In this document: in pieces, positions 17,004 to 25,514 of the stretch
How positions within the stretch are numbered: the stretch's first letter is position 1
Layout: every line of letters starts with the position of its first letter
Assembly: GCA_049340005.1 (NCBI GenBank)
Contig: JBMPIY010000010.1
Strand: one strand, 5' to 3'
Length of the DNA: 64,000 nucleotides
From: CAXBDP01 sp963974465
GTDB taxonomy: Bacteria; Bacteroidota; Bacteroidia; Cytophagales; Cyclobacteriaceae
Program-made: the position numbers and the translations under genes
The notes under the pieces: model-generated
The model's database searches: none
Seen by the model: the letters and a program-made list of their open reading frames with translations, nothing else
Told to the model about the DNA's origin: nothing

Positions 17004-18347
17004 TTATCTCCCTACATAATTGAATGGCGTAATAGCCTTCAATTCATCCTTGATTTCTTTTGCCACATCTAGTGAATCGATAAATTCTTTAATGATTGTT
17101 TCATTAATCTTTTGGTTTGTCCTCGTTAGCTTTTTTAAGGCCTCGTATGGCTGAGGATAATTTATTCTTCGAAGAACCGTTTGTATGCCTTCGGCAACTA
17201 CTGCCCAATTATCTTCTAAATCTGCATTGATTGCAGCTTCATTTAATTCCATTTTCCCTATCCCTTTTTCTAATGATTTAAGGGCAATCACGAAATGTGC
17301 AAATGGTACACCTATATTTCGAAGGACAGTAGAATCAGTCAAATCTCTTTGCAGTCTACTAATCGGAAGTTTGGCTGAAAGATGTTCGAAAAGTGCAACC
17401 GCAATACCCAGATTCCCTTCTGCATTTTCAAAATCAATGGGATTTACTTTATGAGGCATTGCAGATGAACCTACTTCGCCTTCCTTAATCTTCTGTTTGA
17501 AATAGCCCATGGAGATATATTGCCAAATATCACGACTGAAATCAATCAGAATAATTGAAATTCTTTTCAAGGCATCAAATAGTGCAGCTAAATTATCATA
17601 ATGCTCGATTTGTGTAGTAGGGTAGCTGCGGTCTAAGCCTAGTGTATTATTAACAAAGCCATTTGCAAATGCATGCCAGTCATTATCAGGGAATGCGACA
17701 TAATGCGCATTGAAGTTCCCTGTAGCACCACCAAACTTCGCTGAAAATGGAATTTGAGAAAGTTGTTCAAGTTGCTTTCTCAATCTCACTTCAAATACCT
17801 GAATTTCTTTCCCAAGTCTAGTTGGAGAAGCTGGTTGCCCATGAGTTTTGGCAAGCATTGGTACATTTTGCCATTGATTAGCAAGGTTTGCAAGGGAGTT
17901 TGCGATTTGCGCTATCATTGGGATTACCTCCCGCTCCATTGCGTCCTTTAGGGATAGTGGAATGGCAGTGTTGTTTATGTCTTGGCTTGTTAAGCCAAAG
18001 TGGATATATTCTTTGCTTTTACCCAAATTCAAGCCATCCATTTTGTCTTTTATAAAATACTCTACAGCCTTTACATCATGGTTGGTAGTTTTTTCAATCT
18101 CCTTTATTTCTAAGGCATCAGCTTCCGAAAATTCAAGATAAATTTTTCGTAATGTCTCAATCTGATCTTTATTAATTTTCTCAAAATGAGGAAGTTCTAT
18201 CTGGCTTAAAGCAATGTAATATTCGATTTCGATTAAGACTCTGTAGTGAATAAGCCCAAATTCAGAAAAGTAAGGAGCAAGGATTTCAGTTTGTCTTCTG
18301 TAGCGGCCATCAACTGGGCCAATGGAGGTGAGGCTTGTTAAGTTCAT
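17004..18347 (-). CDS. purB: Adenylosuccinate lyase
   Basis: A 447-residue cytoplasmic enzyme of the fumarase/aspartase superfamily. The superfamily signature loop GSSAMPHKVNPIDFENAEG is intact, as are TSQDINNT and KTHGQPASPT around the active site. It splits adenylosuccinate to AMP and fumarate, and SAICAR to AICAR, in purine synthesis. Length and motifs fit the E. coli-type PurB (456 residues). It is monocistronic, ending at the bidirectional terminator. On the minus strand CAAAATTA (18400-18407, i.e. TAATTTTG) is a possible -7 box about 50 bases upstream. Confidence 0.95.
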   Translation of the reverse strand: MNLTSLTSIGPVDGRYRRQTEILAPYFSEFGLIHYRVLIEIEYYIALSQIELPHFEKINKDQIETLRKIYLEFSEADALEIKEIEKTTNHDVKAVEYFIKDKMDGLNLGKSKEYIHFGLTSQDINNTAIPLSLKDAMEREVIPMIAQIANSLANLANQWQNVPMLAKTHGQPASPTRLGKEIQVFEVRLRKQLEQLSQIPFSAKFGGATGNFNAHYVAFPDNDWHAFANGFVNNTLGLDRSYPTTQIEHYDNLAALFDALKRISIILIDFSRDIWQYISMGYFKQKIKEGEVGSSAMPHKVNPIDFENAEGNLGIAVALFEHLSAKLPISRLQRDLTDSTVLRNIGVPFAHFVIALKSLEKGIGKMELNEAAINADLEDNWAVVAEGIQTVLRRINYPQPYEALKKLTRTNQKINETIIKEFIDSLDVAKEIKDELKAITPFNYVGR

Positions 18348-18496
18348 GTAATATTCAAATTTTCAATTTTTGACCAAATAATCTTGGCCATTAATACGTC
18401 AAAATTACATTATAAAAATTTATGAAGCCTTTAAAATAATTGCCTCGTAGTCTGGGAGTGAATAGAACTAGTTTTGGCGTCGCAAAATTCAACAAA

Positions 18497-20704
18497 TTGA
18501 AAAGAATACTTATTCCATTATTTCTATTGTTTGCTACTATAAACTTAAGTAGAGCTCAAACTACATTTCAGGATTATAGGATTCCTGCTAAACAAGCTAC
18601 CGATGTAATTACCATAGATGGTAAATTGGATGAAGCAGATTGGAAAAATGTGGAAGGTATAGGCAGTTTTACTCAAAATTTCCCGGATGACACGAAATTT
18701 GCTTCTGCACAAACAGAAGTGAAAATGCTTTATAATGAACAGTTCCTTTACATTGCCGCTATTTGCGAAAATCCTGATGGGGATGATTATATAGTTTCTT
18801 CACTGAAACGTGACTTTCCATTCGAACAGAACGATGCCTTTGTGGTTTATATTGATCCGTTTGATGATAAAACCAATGGGTTTTCCTTTGCGGTAAATCC
18901 ATTTAATGTACAGCGGGAGGGTTTGGTTTTCAATGGCTCAAGAGTTGCGGCAGATTGGGATAATATCTGGTTTAGCAAAGTAGAAAGAAGTGAAGGTAAA
19001 TGGGTAGTAGAGATGGCGATTCCTTTCAAAACACTGCGATACAGTGAAGATCAGCCCTTTTGGAGAATCAATTTCGGTCGCAACGATCGGAAAAATTTCG
19101 AGCGCTCTTCTTGGGTGCCGATTCCTGTTAATTTTCAGATTTCGTCTTTGGCTTTTACTGGATATATTGATTGGGAACAAAGTCCTTCAAAACCAGGAGC
19201 TAATATAGCAGTGATTCCATACCTATCCGGTGGAGTTAGCAAAAACCAATTAGCTGGAACGTCAGAGGAGTTTGTGAGTGGCGCAGGCTTTGATGCCAAA
19301 ATTGCTGTAACGCCAAGCCTTAATTTGGACTTAACCGTTAACCCAGATTTCTCCCAAGTGGAAGTGGATCAGCAGCAAACCAATCTCAATAGATTTGAAT
19401 TGTTTTTTCCAGAGCGGAGGCAATTTTTCTTAGAGAATAATGACTTGTTTGGTGATTTTGGTTTTAGAACTATTCGGCCGTTTTTCTCCAGAAGGATTGG
19501 GATTGCGCAAGATAGCCTTGGTAGAACACAGGAAAATAGAATACTAGGTGGAGCTAGACTTAGCGGAAAGCTCAACCAAGACTGGAGAGTTGGTTTACTG
19601 AATATGCAAACTGCCAGTGATGATGATATTGGTGTGCCAACTCAGAATTTCACTGTAGCAACCTTTCAAAGACAACTTTTTGGTCGATCCAACATTGCAG
19701 GAATACTAGTGAACAGGCAAAGCTTTGTCACTGCTGAGCAACAAGCAAATGATCCTGCAATTAATAGTCCATCCAGTTTTAATCGCGTGGCAGGTTTGGA
19801 CTTCAATTTACAGTCTAATGATAATGTATGGTCAGGTAAGATATTCTATCATAGATCGTTTGGTCCAGAAAAATTGAAAAAGAGTTTTGCCCATGCGACT
19901 TATTTGGATTTTAATACCCGGAATTTTCAAATCACCTGGAATCATGAAACAGTAGGCGATGGTTTCAATGCAGAAGTTGGTTATGTTCCCCGATCTAATT
20001 ATTGGAGAATTGAACCGAAAGTTGAATTTAGAATATTACCTGAGTCTGGATCTGTATTTAGGCATTCCTTAGGTCTGGAAGGAGATGTATATACGGATGC
20101 AAAATTGAATATTACTGATGAGGATACACGAATTCGGTATAACATTCAATTTAGAAGTACTGCATTTCTTAGCTTTAACGTATCAAATGAATATGTCAAA
20201 CTGCTCAATTCATTTGATCCTTCTCGATCAGGTGGAGAACAATTGCAGACGGGTCAAGATTTTAGATTTTTCCGATATGGAATCACCTATCGTTCGGATT
20301 CCCGCAAGAATTTCTTTTATGACGCATCATTATTCAACGGTGGCTTTTACAATGGTAACAGAGTGTTTTTTAATTCAAGTGTAAGTTATCGTTATCAGCC
20401 TTTTGGCTCCATATCATTAGATTTTCAATATAATAAGCTTGATTTCCCAGAGCCTTATAATAGTGCAGATTTGTTTTTAGTAGGGCCTAAGTTTGATATT
20501 TCCTTCACTGATCAATTGTTCATGTCAACTTTCGTTCAATACAATAGCCAAATTGACAACATCAATCTAAATACTCGATTGCAATGGAGATTTCGCCCAG
20601 TATCAGATCTTTTTATAGTTTACACTGATAATTATTTCCCAGATCATTTAAAGGTTAAGAATAGAGCGTTAATTTTGAAACTTTCCTATTGGCTTACTGT
20701 TTAA
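18497..20704 (+). CDS. DUF5916 / CBM9-like outer-membrane beta-barrel protein
   Basis: About 735 residues from a TTG at 18497. That start gives a typical signal peptide (MKRILIPLFLLFATINLSRAQ without its last residue is about 20 long). A longer reading from a TTG at 18440 adds 19 residues that do not look like a signal. Residues about 30-210 resemble a CBM9-like carbohydrate-binding domain (IDGKLDEADWKNV, with a VYIDPFDDKTNGFSF strand pair). The rest is a beta-barrel (alternating aromatic strands, FELFFPERRQFFLEN near the junction). This is the DUF5916 layout common in Bacteroidota. Function is unknown; glycan sensing or binding at the surface is a guess. It has purB divergently behind it and paaE 27 bases ahead. 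Confidence 0.75.
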   Translation: MKRILIPLFLLFATINLSRAQTTFQDYRIPAKQATDVITIDGKLDEADWKNVEGIGSFTQNFPDDTKFASAQTEVKMLYNEQFLYIAAICENPDGDDYIVSSLKRDFPFEQNDAFVVYIDPFDDKTNGFSFAVNPFNVQREGLVFNGSRVAADWDNIWFSKVERSEGKWVVEMAIPFKTLRYSEDQPFWRINFGRNDRKNFERSSWVPIPVNFQISSLAFTGYIDWEQSPSKPGANIAVIPYLSGGVSKNQLAGTSEEFVSGAGFDAKIAVTPSLNLDLTVNPDFSQVEVDQQQTNLNRFELFFPERRQFFLENNDLFGDFGFRTIRPFFSRRIGIAQDSLGRTQENRILGGARLSGKLNQDWRVGLLNMQTASDDDIGVPTQNFTVATFQRQLFGRSNIAGILVNRQSFVTAEQQANDPAINSPSSFNRVAGLDFNLQSNDNVWSGKIFYHRSFGPEKLKKSFAHATYLDFNTRNFQITWNHETVGDGFNAEVGYVPRSNYWRIEPKVEFRILPESGSVFRHSLGLEGDVYTDAKLNITDEDTRIRYNIQFRSTAFLSFNVSNEYVKLLNSFDPSRSGGEQLQTGQDFRFFRYGITYRSDSRKNFFYDASLFNGGFYNGNRVFFNSSVSYRYQPFGSISLDFQYNKLDFPEPYNSADLFLVGPKFDISFTDQLFMSTFVQYNSQIDNINLNTRLQWRFRPVSDLFIVYTDNYFPDHLKVKNRALILKLSYWLTV

Positions 20705-20731
20705 TTAGGACTTAGTTCATTTTACAATCTT

Positions 20732-21862
20732 ATGGTATTCAATTTATTCAAAAAGAGCTCGAATTCTGCAAAAAAGGCAGATGATAAAAATAAACCATCC
20801 TCCCGCTATTATTCCTTGAAAGTGAAGGAAGTAGTGAGAGAAACAAATGATGCAGTAACAGTTTATTTCGATCCAGCAGGTAGAGAAATTAATTACAAGC
20901 CTGGACAGTTTTTCACTTTGATAATGAATATTAATAATCAAAGTGTGAGAAGATCCTACTCACTATGTACAAGTCCTGATACCGATGAATACCCAGGCGT
21001 GACAGTAAAGCGGGTGGAAGGTGGTCTTGTCTCCAATTACATCAATGATGAAGTGAAAGCAGGAGATGAGATTGAATTGATGGAACCTTTGGGAGCCTTT
21101 ACTACTGAGATTTCAAGTAACCAAGAACGAAACCTAGTATTTTTTGGTGGAGGTAGTGGAATTACGCCACTCATGGGACTTTCCAAGAGCATCTTAAAAT
21201 TGGAGCCAAAAACTAAAATCACCTTAGTTTACGCAAATAGAGATATTGATTCTATTATATTTAGCAGCTTACTAGCCAATTTAGAAAATACTTATGAAGG
21301 TAGATTCAAGGTATTTCACGTGCTAGAATCGGCGCCTGAAAACTGGAATGGATACAGAGGAAGAATGACTCCAGGCATTATTGGAGATGTGCTTGGTAAG
21401 ATTTCAGATCAAGGTGCCGTTACCGAATACTTCATGTGTGGACCAGAAGGAATGATGATGGCGATATCCACTGCTTTTAGAGAACTTGGGTTGCCAAAGG
21501 AGAAGCTTCGCAAGGAAAGCTTTACTGCAGGCACGCCAGCTGCTAAAACAGTAGACGAACCAATTCCAAGCTCTAATACAGCTGCCGGAATAAAAGAAGT
21601 AAAAGTGATTTACGATGGAGAAGAATATTCTTTCGCTGTAGAAGAAGATAAAACTATTCTAGAAACGGCTCTTGAATTGGATATAGATTTGCCATTTTCT
21701 TGTCAAAGTGGCTTATGTACAGCCTGTCGTGGCAAATGCTTAAGCGGTAAAGTACGCATGGATGAAATGGAAGGTCTATCGGATTCAGAAATTGAAGAAG
21801 GTTACGTATTAACTTGTGTTGGGCATCCACTCACTGATGACGTAGTGATAGAAATAGGCTAA
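20732..21862 (+). CDS. paaE: Phenylacetyl-CoA epoxidase reductase subunit PaaE
   Basis: A 376-residue flavo-iron-sulfur reductase. The N-terminal half is a ferredoxin-NADP reductase-type domain (FAD motif RRSYSLCTS, NAD(P) motif FFGGGSGITPL), and the C-terminal half is a plant-type 2Fe-2S domain with C324, C329, C332 and C362. PaaE passes electrons from NAD(P)H to the PaaA diiron centre. Other reductases share this order of domains (for example Kshb-like), but the paaABCD operon about 7 kb away in this window supports PaaE. It is separated from that operon and lies on the opposite strand, so its expression must be set independently; no PaaR-like operator is visible in the 27 bases upstream. 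Confidence 0.8.
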   Translation: MVFNLFKKSSNSAKKADDKNKPSSRYYSLKVKEVVRETNDAVTVYFDPAGREINYKPGQFFTLIMNINNQSVRRSYSLCTSPDTDEYPGVTVKRVEGGLVSNYINDEVKAGDEIELMEPLGAFTTEISSNQERNLVFFGGGSGITPLMGLSKSILKLEPKTKITLVYANRDIDSIIFSSLLANLENTYEGRFKVFHVLESAPENWNGYRGRMTPGIIGDVLGKISDQGAVTEYFMCGPEGMMMAISTAFRELGLPKEKLRKESFTAGTPAAKTVDEPIPSSNTAAGIKEVKVIYDGEEYSFAVEEDKTILETALELDIDLPFSCQSGLCTACRGKCLSGKVRMDEMEGLSDSEIEEGYVLTCVGHPLTDDVVIEIG

Positions 21863-21866
21863 TCCT

Positions 21867-22088
21867 TTGGGTTATCTATTTCAATATTTTGTTGAAAATT
21901 TTTGGAGCATCATCATTATCCTTTTGCTATTATGCTTTAGGGTAGTGATGATCTTTGTTTATACCAAAAGTGATTTACCCAAAGCCAAGAAGAATACTGG
22001 CTTCTTAATTTCAATTATTATTCCCATTATTGCTTTGATCCTGTATCTGGTCTGGACGAACAGAAGCGAAAAAAGCAATTCCAAATGA
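21867..22088 (+). CDS. Small two-helix membrane protein
   Basis: A 73-residue protein read from a TTG at 21867. Two hydrophobic segments (about 10-32 and 46-64) are separated by a short basic loop (TKSDLPKAKKNTG), a layout like the PLDc_N/phospholipase D N-terminal-type two-helix proteins. The TGA stop overlaps the ATG of the MFS gene by 4 bases, which supports it being a real, coupled gene. Function unknown; it may be an accessory to the transporter. Confidence 0.55.
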   Translation: MGYLFQYFVENFWSIIIILLLLCFRVVMIFVYTKSDLPKAKKNTGFLISIIIPIIALILYLVWTNRSEKSNSK

Positions 22089-23386
22089 AGCAAGAAATTT
22101 CCGAAAGAGCATACGAATTACTGACAGATGAAGGCGAGCAAAGGGCCTGTGAAGCTATTCCTGATTCTGCTTGTAATGTGGTGCCGGGAAATTTCTTTCG
22201 GAATATGCTCAATGGCGCGAGTACCAAATTAGCTGAGCAAATCGCTTCACCTGGTTTAGTAATTACTTGGATACTTTCTGCCTTAGCTGCTCCAGCCTAT
22301 TTCGCGGGGATGCTCATTCCCATCAAGGATGCTGGTTCATTGCTGCCACAATTATTCGTATCAGCCAAAATTAGGTCATTTCCAAAGCGCAAGTGGTTTT
22401 GGGTAGTTCCAGCATTTATCCAATCTCTCTGCATGCTCGCCATGGCCTGGGTAGTTTCTTCTCAAGAAGGGTTTTCAGCAGGGTTAGGCGTGGTGCTGGT
22501 TTTATTACTTTTTAGCATTGCTAGTGGCATAGCATCGGTTGCTTTTAAGGATGTAATGGCCAAGACCATCCCAAAGGGAAAACGTGGTCAACTGCTTGCT
22601 TATAGAGCATCTAGCGGAGGCATTCTTACCTTAATGGCTGGGATTTATTTGCATTTGTTTATTGATAAAGATGCAGACAAGGAGGCCTATGTTTGGTTGC
22701 TCATAATCGCAGCGATTTTGTGGTTTCTTGCGGCAGTCTTTTTTATAGCAATTAAGGAAATGGATGGTGCTACAGAAGGAGGTCGTACACCTGTCAAAGA
22801 ATTGAAGGAAGCCAAAAAACTTTGGTTCAGCAATGATAATTTAAGGAAATTCATTTTCACAAGAGGGCTATTGATGGCTATTCCTTTAGCACAGCCTTTC
22901 TATGTAATAATCGGAAAGGAATATGCGGGAGGTGAAGTTTCAGGTCTAGGGCTTATGGTAATTGCCGTAGGAGTTGCAGGGATTGTCAGCAGTCCTATTT
23001 GGGGTAAGTTTGCAGACAAATCCAGTCGTAAAATGATGATGGTGGTTGCGGCTCTAGGAATTGTCAATGCAGCCTATGTATTGCTATTTCCAATGTTGCC
23101 TTCCGATTGGCAAAATATCTACACATTTGCTCCAGCAATTTTGCTCAATGTAATTGCTCATGGTGGAGCCAGGTTAAGTCGCAAAACATACTTAATAGAC
23201 TTCGCTCCTAAAGATGAACGCCCTTTATATGTATCACTGTCAAATTCGATAATTGGGATTTTGACGATAGTGGCAGCGGGTTTAGGTGTGATTGCTGAAG
23301 TGTTCAGTTTAGAATTGATGGTTGGTTTTTTGGCAGCCTTACTATTATTGAGTATTCCTATATGCTTTAAACTCAAGGAAGTTTAA
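22085..23386 (+). CDS. MFS transporter
   Basis: A 433-residue inner-membrane protein with about 12 predicted helices. A cytoplasmic loop after helix 2 (FVSAKIRSFPKRKW) and the loop GKFADKSSRKMMM in the second half fit the major facilitator superfamily. Substrate unknown. The soluble first 60 residues (EISERAYELLTDEGEQRACE...) form an unusual extension with two cysteines. It overlaps the small membrane protein by 4 bases and probably belongs to the paaE transcript. Confidence 0.75.
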   Translation: MKQEISERAYELLTDEGEQRACEAIPDSACNVVPGNFFRNMLNGASTKLAEQIASPGLVITWILSALAAPAYFAGMLIPIKDAGSLLPQLFVSAKIRSFPKRKWFWVVPAFIQSLCMLAMAWVVSSQEGFSAGLGVVLVLLLFSIASGIASVAFKDVMAKTIPKGKRGQLLAYRASSGGILTLMAGIYLHLFIDKDADKEAYVWLLIIAAILWFLAAVFFIAIKEMDGATEGGRTPVKELKEAKKLWFSNDNLRKFIFTRGLLMAIPLAQPFYVIIGKEYAGGEVSGLGLMVIAVGVAGIVSSPIWGKFADKSSRKMMMVVAALGIVNAAYVLLFPMLPSDWQNIYTFAPAILLNVIAHGGARLSRKTYLIDFAPKDERPLYVSLSNSIIGILTIVAAGLGVIAEVFSLELMVGFLAALLLLSIPICFKLKEV

Positions 23387-23449
23387 TTTTTTCAGGCCTA
23401 CTCTGAATCTAGAAAGGGGTTTATTCAACATCCTTTCCCTTAATTTTCG

Positions 23450-23457
23450 TACCTTTG
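23450..23457 (+). promoter_or_regulatory. Candidate -7 box for the symporter/racemase operon
   Basis: TACCTTTG, an exact TAnnTTTG match, in the 245-base gap between the MFS gene and the symporter. Transcription from here would leave a leader of about 170 bases holding the hairpin at 23511-23540. No clear -33 TTG is seen. Confidence 0.45.
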
Positions 23458-23510
23458 TATCAATGTTTGACTTAGCAAAGAGCAACAGGATATTTGTTAC
23501 CATTCCCTTG

Positions 23511-23540
23511 ACTTTGAAAACCTCCCGCGTTTTTCAAAGT
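23511..23540. repeat. Perfect hairpin with the octamer CCTCCCGC in its loop
   Basis: Inverted repeat ACTTTGAAAA (23511-23520) and TTTTCAAAGT (23531-23540). The 10-base loop is CCTCCCGCGT, which contains one copy of the dispersed octamer (23521-23528). No T run follows, so it is a poor terminator. It sits in the untranslated leader of the downstream operon. Confidence 0.7.
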
Positions 23541-23631
23541 GAGACTCCCCAGAAAAACCCACTTCTTTTTCCATCCTAGGCATTTTCCAAGAATTTTGTC
23601 TTTATAGAATCTTTTGGTTTAGCTTTATTAT

Positions 23632-25080
23632 ATGCATTACATTGACTTAAGTATTTTCGTTTTTTATATGATTGCCATGCTCGGTGTTGGCTACTTTTTT
23701 ATGAAAAAGAACAAAAGCACCGATGACTATTTTGTGGGCGGACGAAATTTAGGTTATGGTCACGTGGGCCTTTCAGTTGTGGCTACTGATGTAGGAGGCG
23801 GTTTTTCTATAGGCCTTGGTGGGCTTGGGTTTGTTATCGGCTTATCGGGCTCTTGGATGCTTTTTACAGGATTGGTAGGTGCGTGGCTGAGTGCTGTTTT
23901 GCTTATTCCCAAAGTTTCTGAATTGGGCAAGCGGATTAACCTTCAAACTTTTCCTCAAATTTTCGGGCAATTTTATGGAGCCAAAGTAGCATTGCTTGCT
24001 GGTTTTATATCGGCAATTGGCTACTTAGGTTTTACTAGTTCACAAATACTTGCGGGTGCTAAACTTGCTTCAGCTACTTTTCCCTCATTAGATATGAACT
24101 ATGCCCTTATAATAATGGGGGTAATTGCTGTGGTATACACCGTAATGGGTGGAATAAAAGCAGTGATTTATACTGATACCATCCAATGGGCATTGTTGCT
24201 TTCAGGATTGGTTTTTATTGGAATTCCTATGGGTTACCATGCCATTGGAGGTTGGGAATCTATTAAAGCTGAGTTGGATCCGGCCATGCTGAGTCTGACA
24301 AATATTAGCTGGGTACAATTCTTCAATTGGGCTATTACTATCATCCCAATTTGGTTTGTTGGTATGACGCTTTATCAAAGAATTTATGCTTGCCGAGATG
24401 CGAAAGAAGCTCAAAAAGCTTGGTTTGTAGCTGGTTTATTCGAATGGCCAATTATGGCTTTTATGGGAGTTTTGCTCGGTTTATTTGCGAAAGTAGCCTT
24501 TCAGCAAGGCATGTTTGCCGAGCTAGGTTTTGCTGCGGGTAGTGATATCGACCCTGAAATGGGTTTACCATTATTGCTTCGGTCTATTTTGCCAATAGGT
24601 TTAATGGGAATAATGATGGCAGCATATTTTTCGGCGATTATGTCCACTGCTGATTCATGTCTGATGGCGGCATCAGGTAATATTGTTACAGATATATTCG
24701 GAAAATATTTCTTTAATGGAAAAATGGATATTTTGCGTTGGTCGCAAATTGTCACATTTATTGTAGGTGCTGTGGCAATAATGATTGCTTCGACCTTGGA
24801 AAGTGTATTAGACCTAATGTTGCTCTCATACTCATTTATGGTATCTGGATTATTGGTACCAGTAATAGGAGCCTTTTTCTGGAAAAAAAGTAGTGCTTTT
24901 GGTGCAGGGGCTGCTATGATAGCGGGAGGTGGGGTAACCATTGCTATAAATTATAGTGCTTGGGAAACACCTTTGGGATTAGATCCTAATTTCTTTGGAC
25001 TTTCAGCAAGTCTCATCGTATTTATTATATTTAGTAAGCTTATTCCTGGAAAGGAAAAAGTTAAAATCGAAAAAGTTTAA
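23632..25080 (+). CDS. Sodium:solute symporter (SSS family)
   Basis: A 482-residue inner-membrane protein with about 13 helices. The start (DLSIFVFYMIAMLGVGYFFMKKNKSTDDYFVGGR) is the typical SSS family opening with the DDYFVGGR motif. The conserved sodium-site helix region (VVATDVGGGFSIGLGG) and the SAIMSTADSCLMAASG motif are intact. It imports a small solute with sodium; family members carry amino acids, pantothenate, sugars or sialic acids. Its downstream partners (acetyltransferase, amidohydrolase, two amino-acid racemases, gaps of 1-5 bases) point to an amino acid or an N-acylated amino acid. Confidence 0.9.
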   Translation: MHYIDLSIFVFYMIAMLGVGYFFMKKNKSTDDYFVGGRNLGYGHVGLSVVATDVGGGFSIGLGGLGFVIGLSGSWMLFTGLVGAWLSAVLLIPKVSELGKRINLQTFPQIFGQFYGAKVALLAGFISAIGYLGFTSSQILAGAKLASATFPSLDMNYALIIMGVIAVVYTVMGGIKAVIYTDTIQWALLLSGLVFIGIPMGYHAIGGWESIKAELDPAMLSLTNISWVQFFNWAITIIPIWFVGMTLYQRIYACRDAKEAQKAWFVAGLFEWPIMAFMGVLLGLFAKVAFQQGMFAELGFAAGSDIDPEMGLPLLLRSILPIGLMGIMMAAYFSAIMSTADSCLMAASGNIVTDIFGKYFFNGKMDILRWSQIVTFIVGAVAIMIASTLESVLDLMLLSYSFMVSGLLVPVIGAFFWKKSSAFGAGAAMIAGGGVTIAINYSAWETPLGLDPNFFGLSASLIVFIIFSKLIPGKEKVKIEKV

Positions 25081-25084
25081 AAAC

Positions 25085-25513
25085 ATGGAAACGATAATTA
25101 TTGACCCTAAAGATGGACGTCATGCTGTTTATACAGATGATAAAATTGTAAATTTTCTGTTCGTGCATTTGGATGAATTTGGAGACAAAAAGGAGGATAT
25201 TCAAAAGTGCTTGGATTACGTACACACACGTGGAGGATTCATTGTGCTTGGTGTTATTGATGGTGAAATCAAAGGTGCTGTCGTAATAAATGAAACAGGT
25301 ATGTCAGGCTATATCCCTGAAAATATCCTTGTGTACATTGCTATGCATCAAGATCAAAGAGGGAAGGGTTTAGGTAAAAAATTAATGCAAGCAGCCATTG
25401 CCAAAGCTAAAGGAAATATTGCGCTACATGTAGAACCTAACAACCCCGCCAAATTCTTATATGAGAAATTGGGCTTTACTAGCAAATACCTCGAAATGCG
25501 ATTGAATAGATAA
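25085..25513 (+). CDS. GNAT-family N-acetyltransferase
   Basis: A 142-residue acetyltransferase from the ATG at 25085, four bases after the symporter stop; an upstream in-frame ATG at 24995 lies inside the symporter and is rejected. The acetyl-CoA motif reads HQDQRGKGLGKKLM (R/Q-x-x-G-x-G), and the C-terminal LYEKLGFTSKY is the typical GNAT end. It moves an acetyl group from acetyl-CoA to an amine. Its place between an amino-acid-type symporter and an amidohydrolase suggests an amino acid or amino acid derivative as substrate, which is inference. Confidence 0.85.
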   Translation: METIIIDPKDGRHAVYTDDKIVNFLFVHLDEFGDKKEDIQKCLDYVHTRGGFIVLGVIDGEIKGAVVINETGMSGYIPENILVYIAMHQDQRGKGLGKKLMQAAIAKAKGNIALHVEPNNPAKFLYEKLGFTSKYLEMRLNR

Positions 25514-25514
25514 C

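Noticed and set aside
23463..23579. 38-codon frame annotated as a protein gene
   Set aside because: Too short, with an unusual composition and spanning a perfect hairpin; kept only as a possible leader in the findings.
24995..25084. Longer start for the GNAT gene
   Set aside because: The extra 30 residues are encoded within the symporter gene; ATG 25085 lies four bases after its stop.
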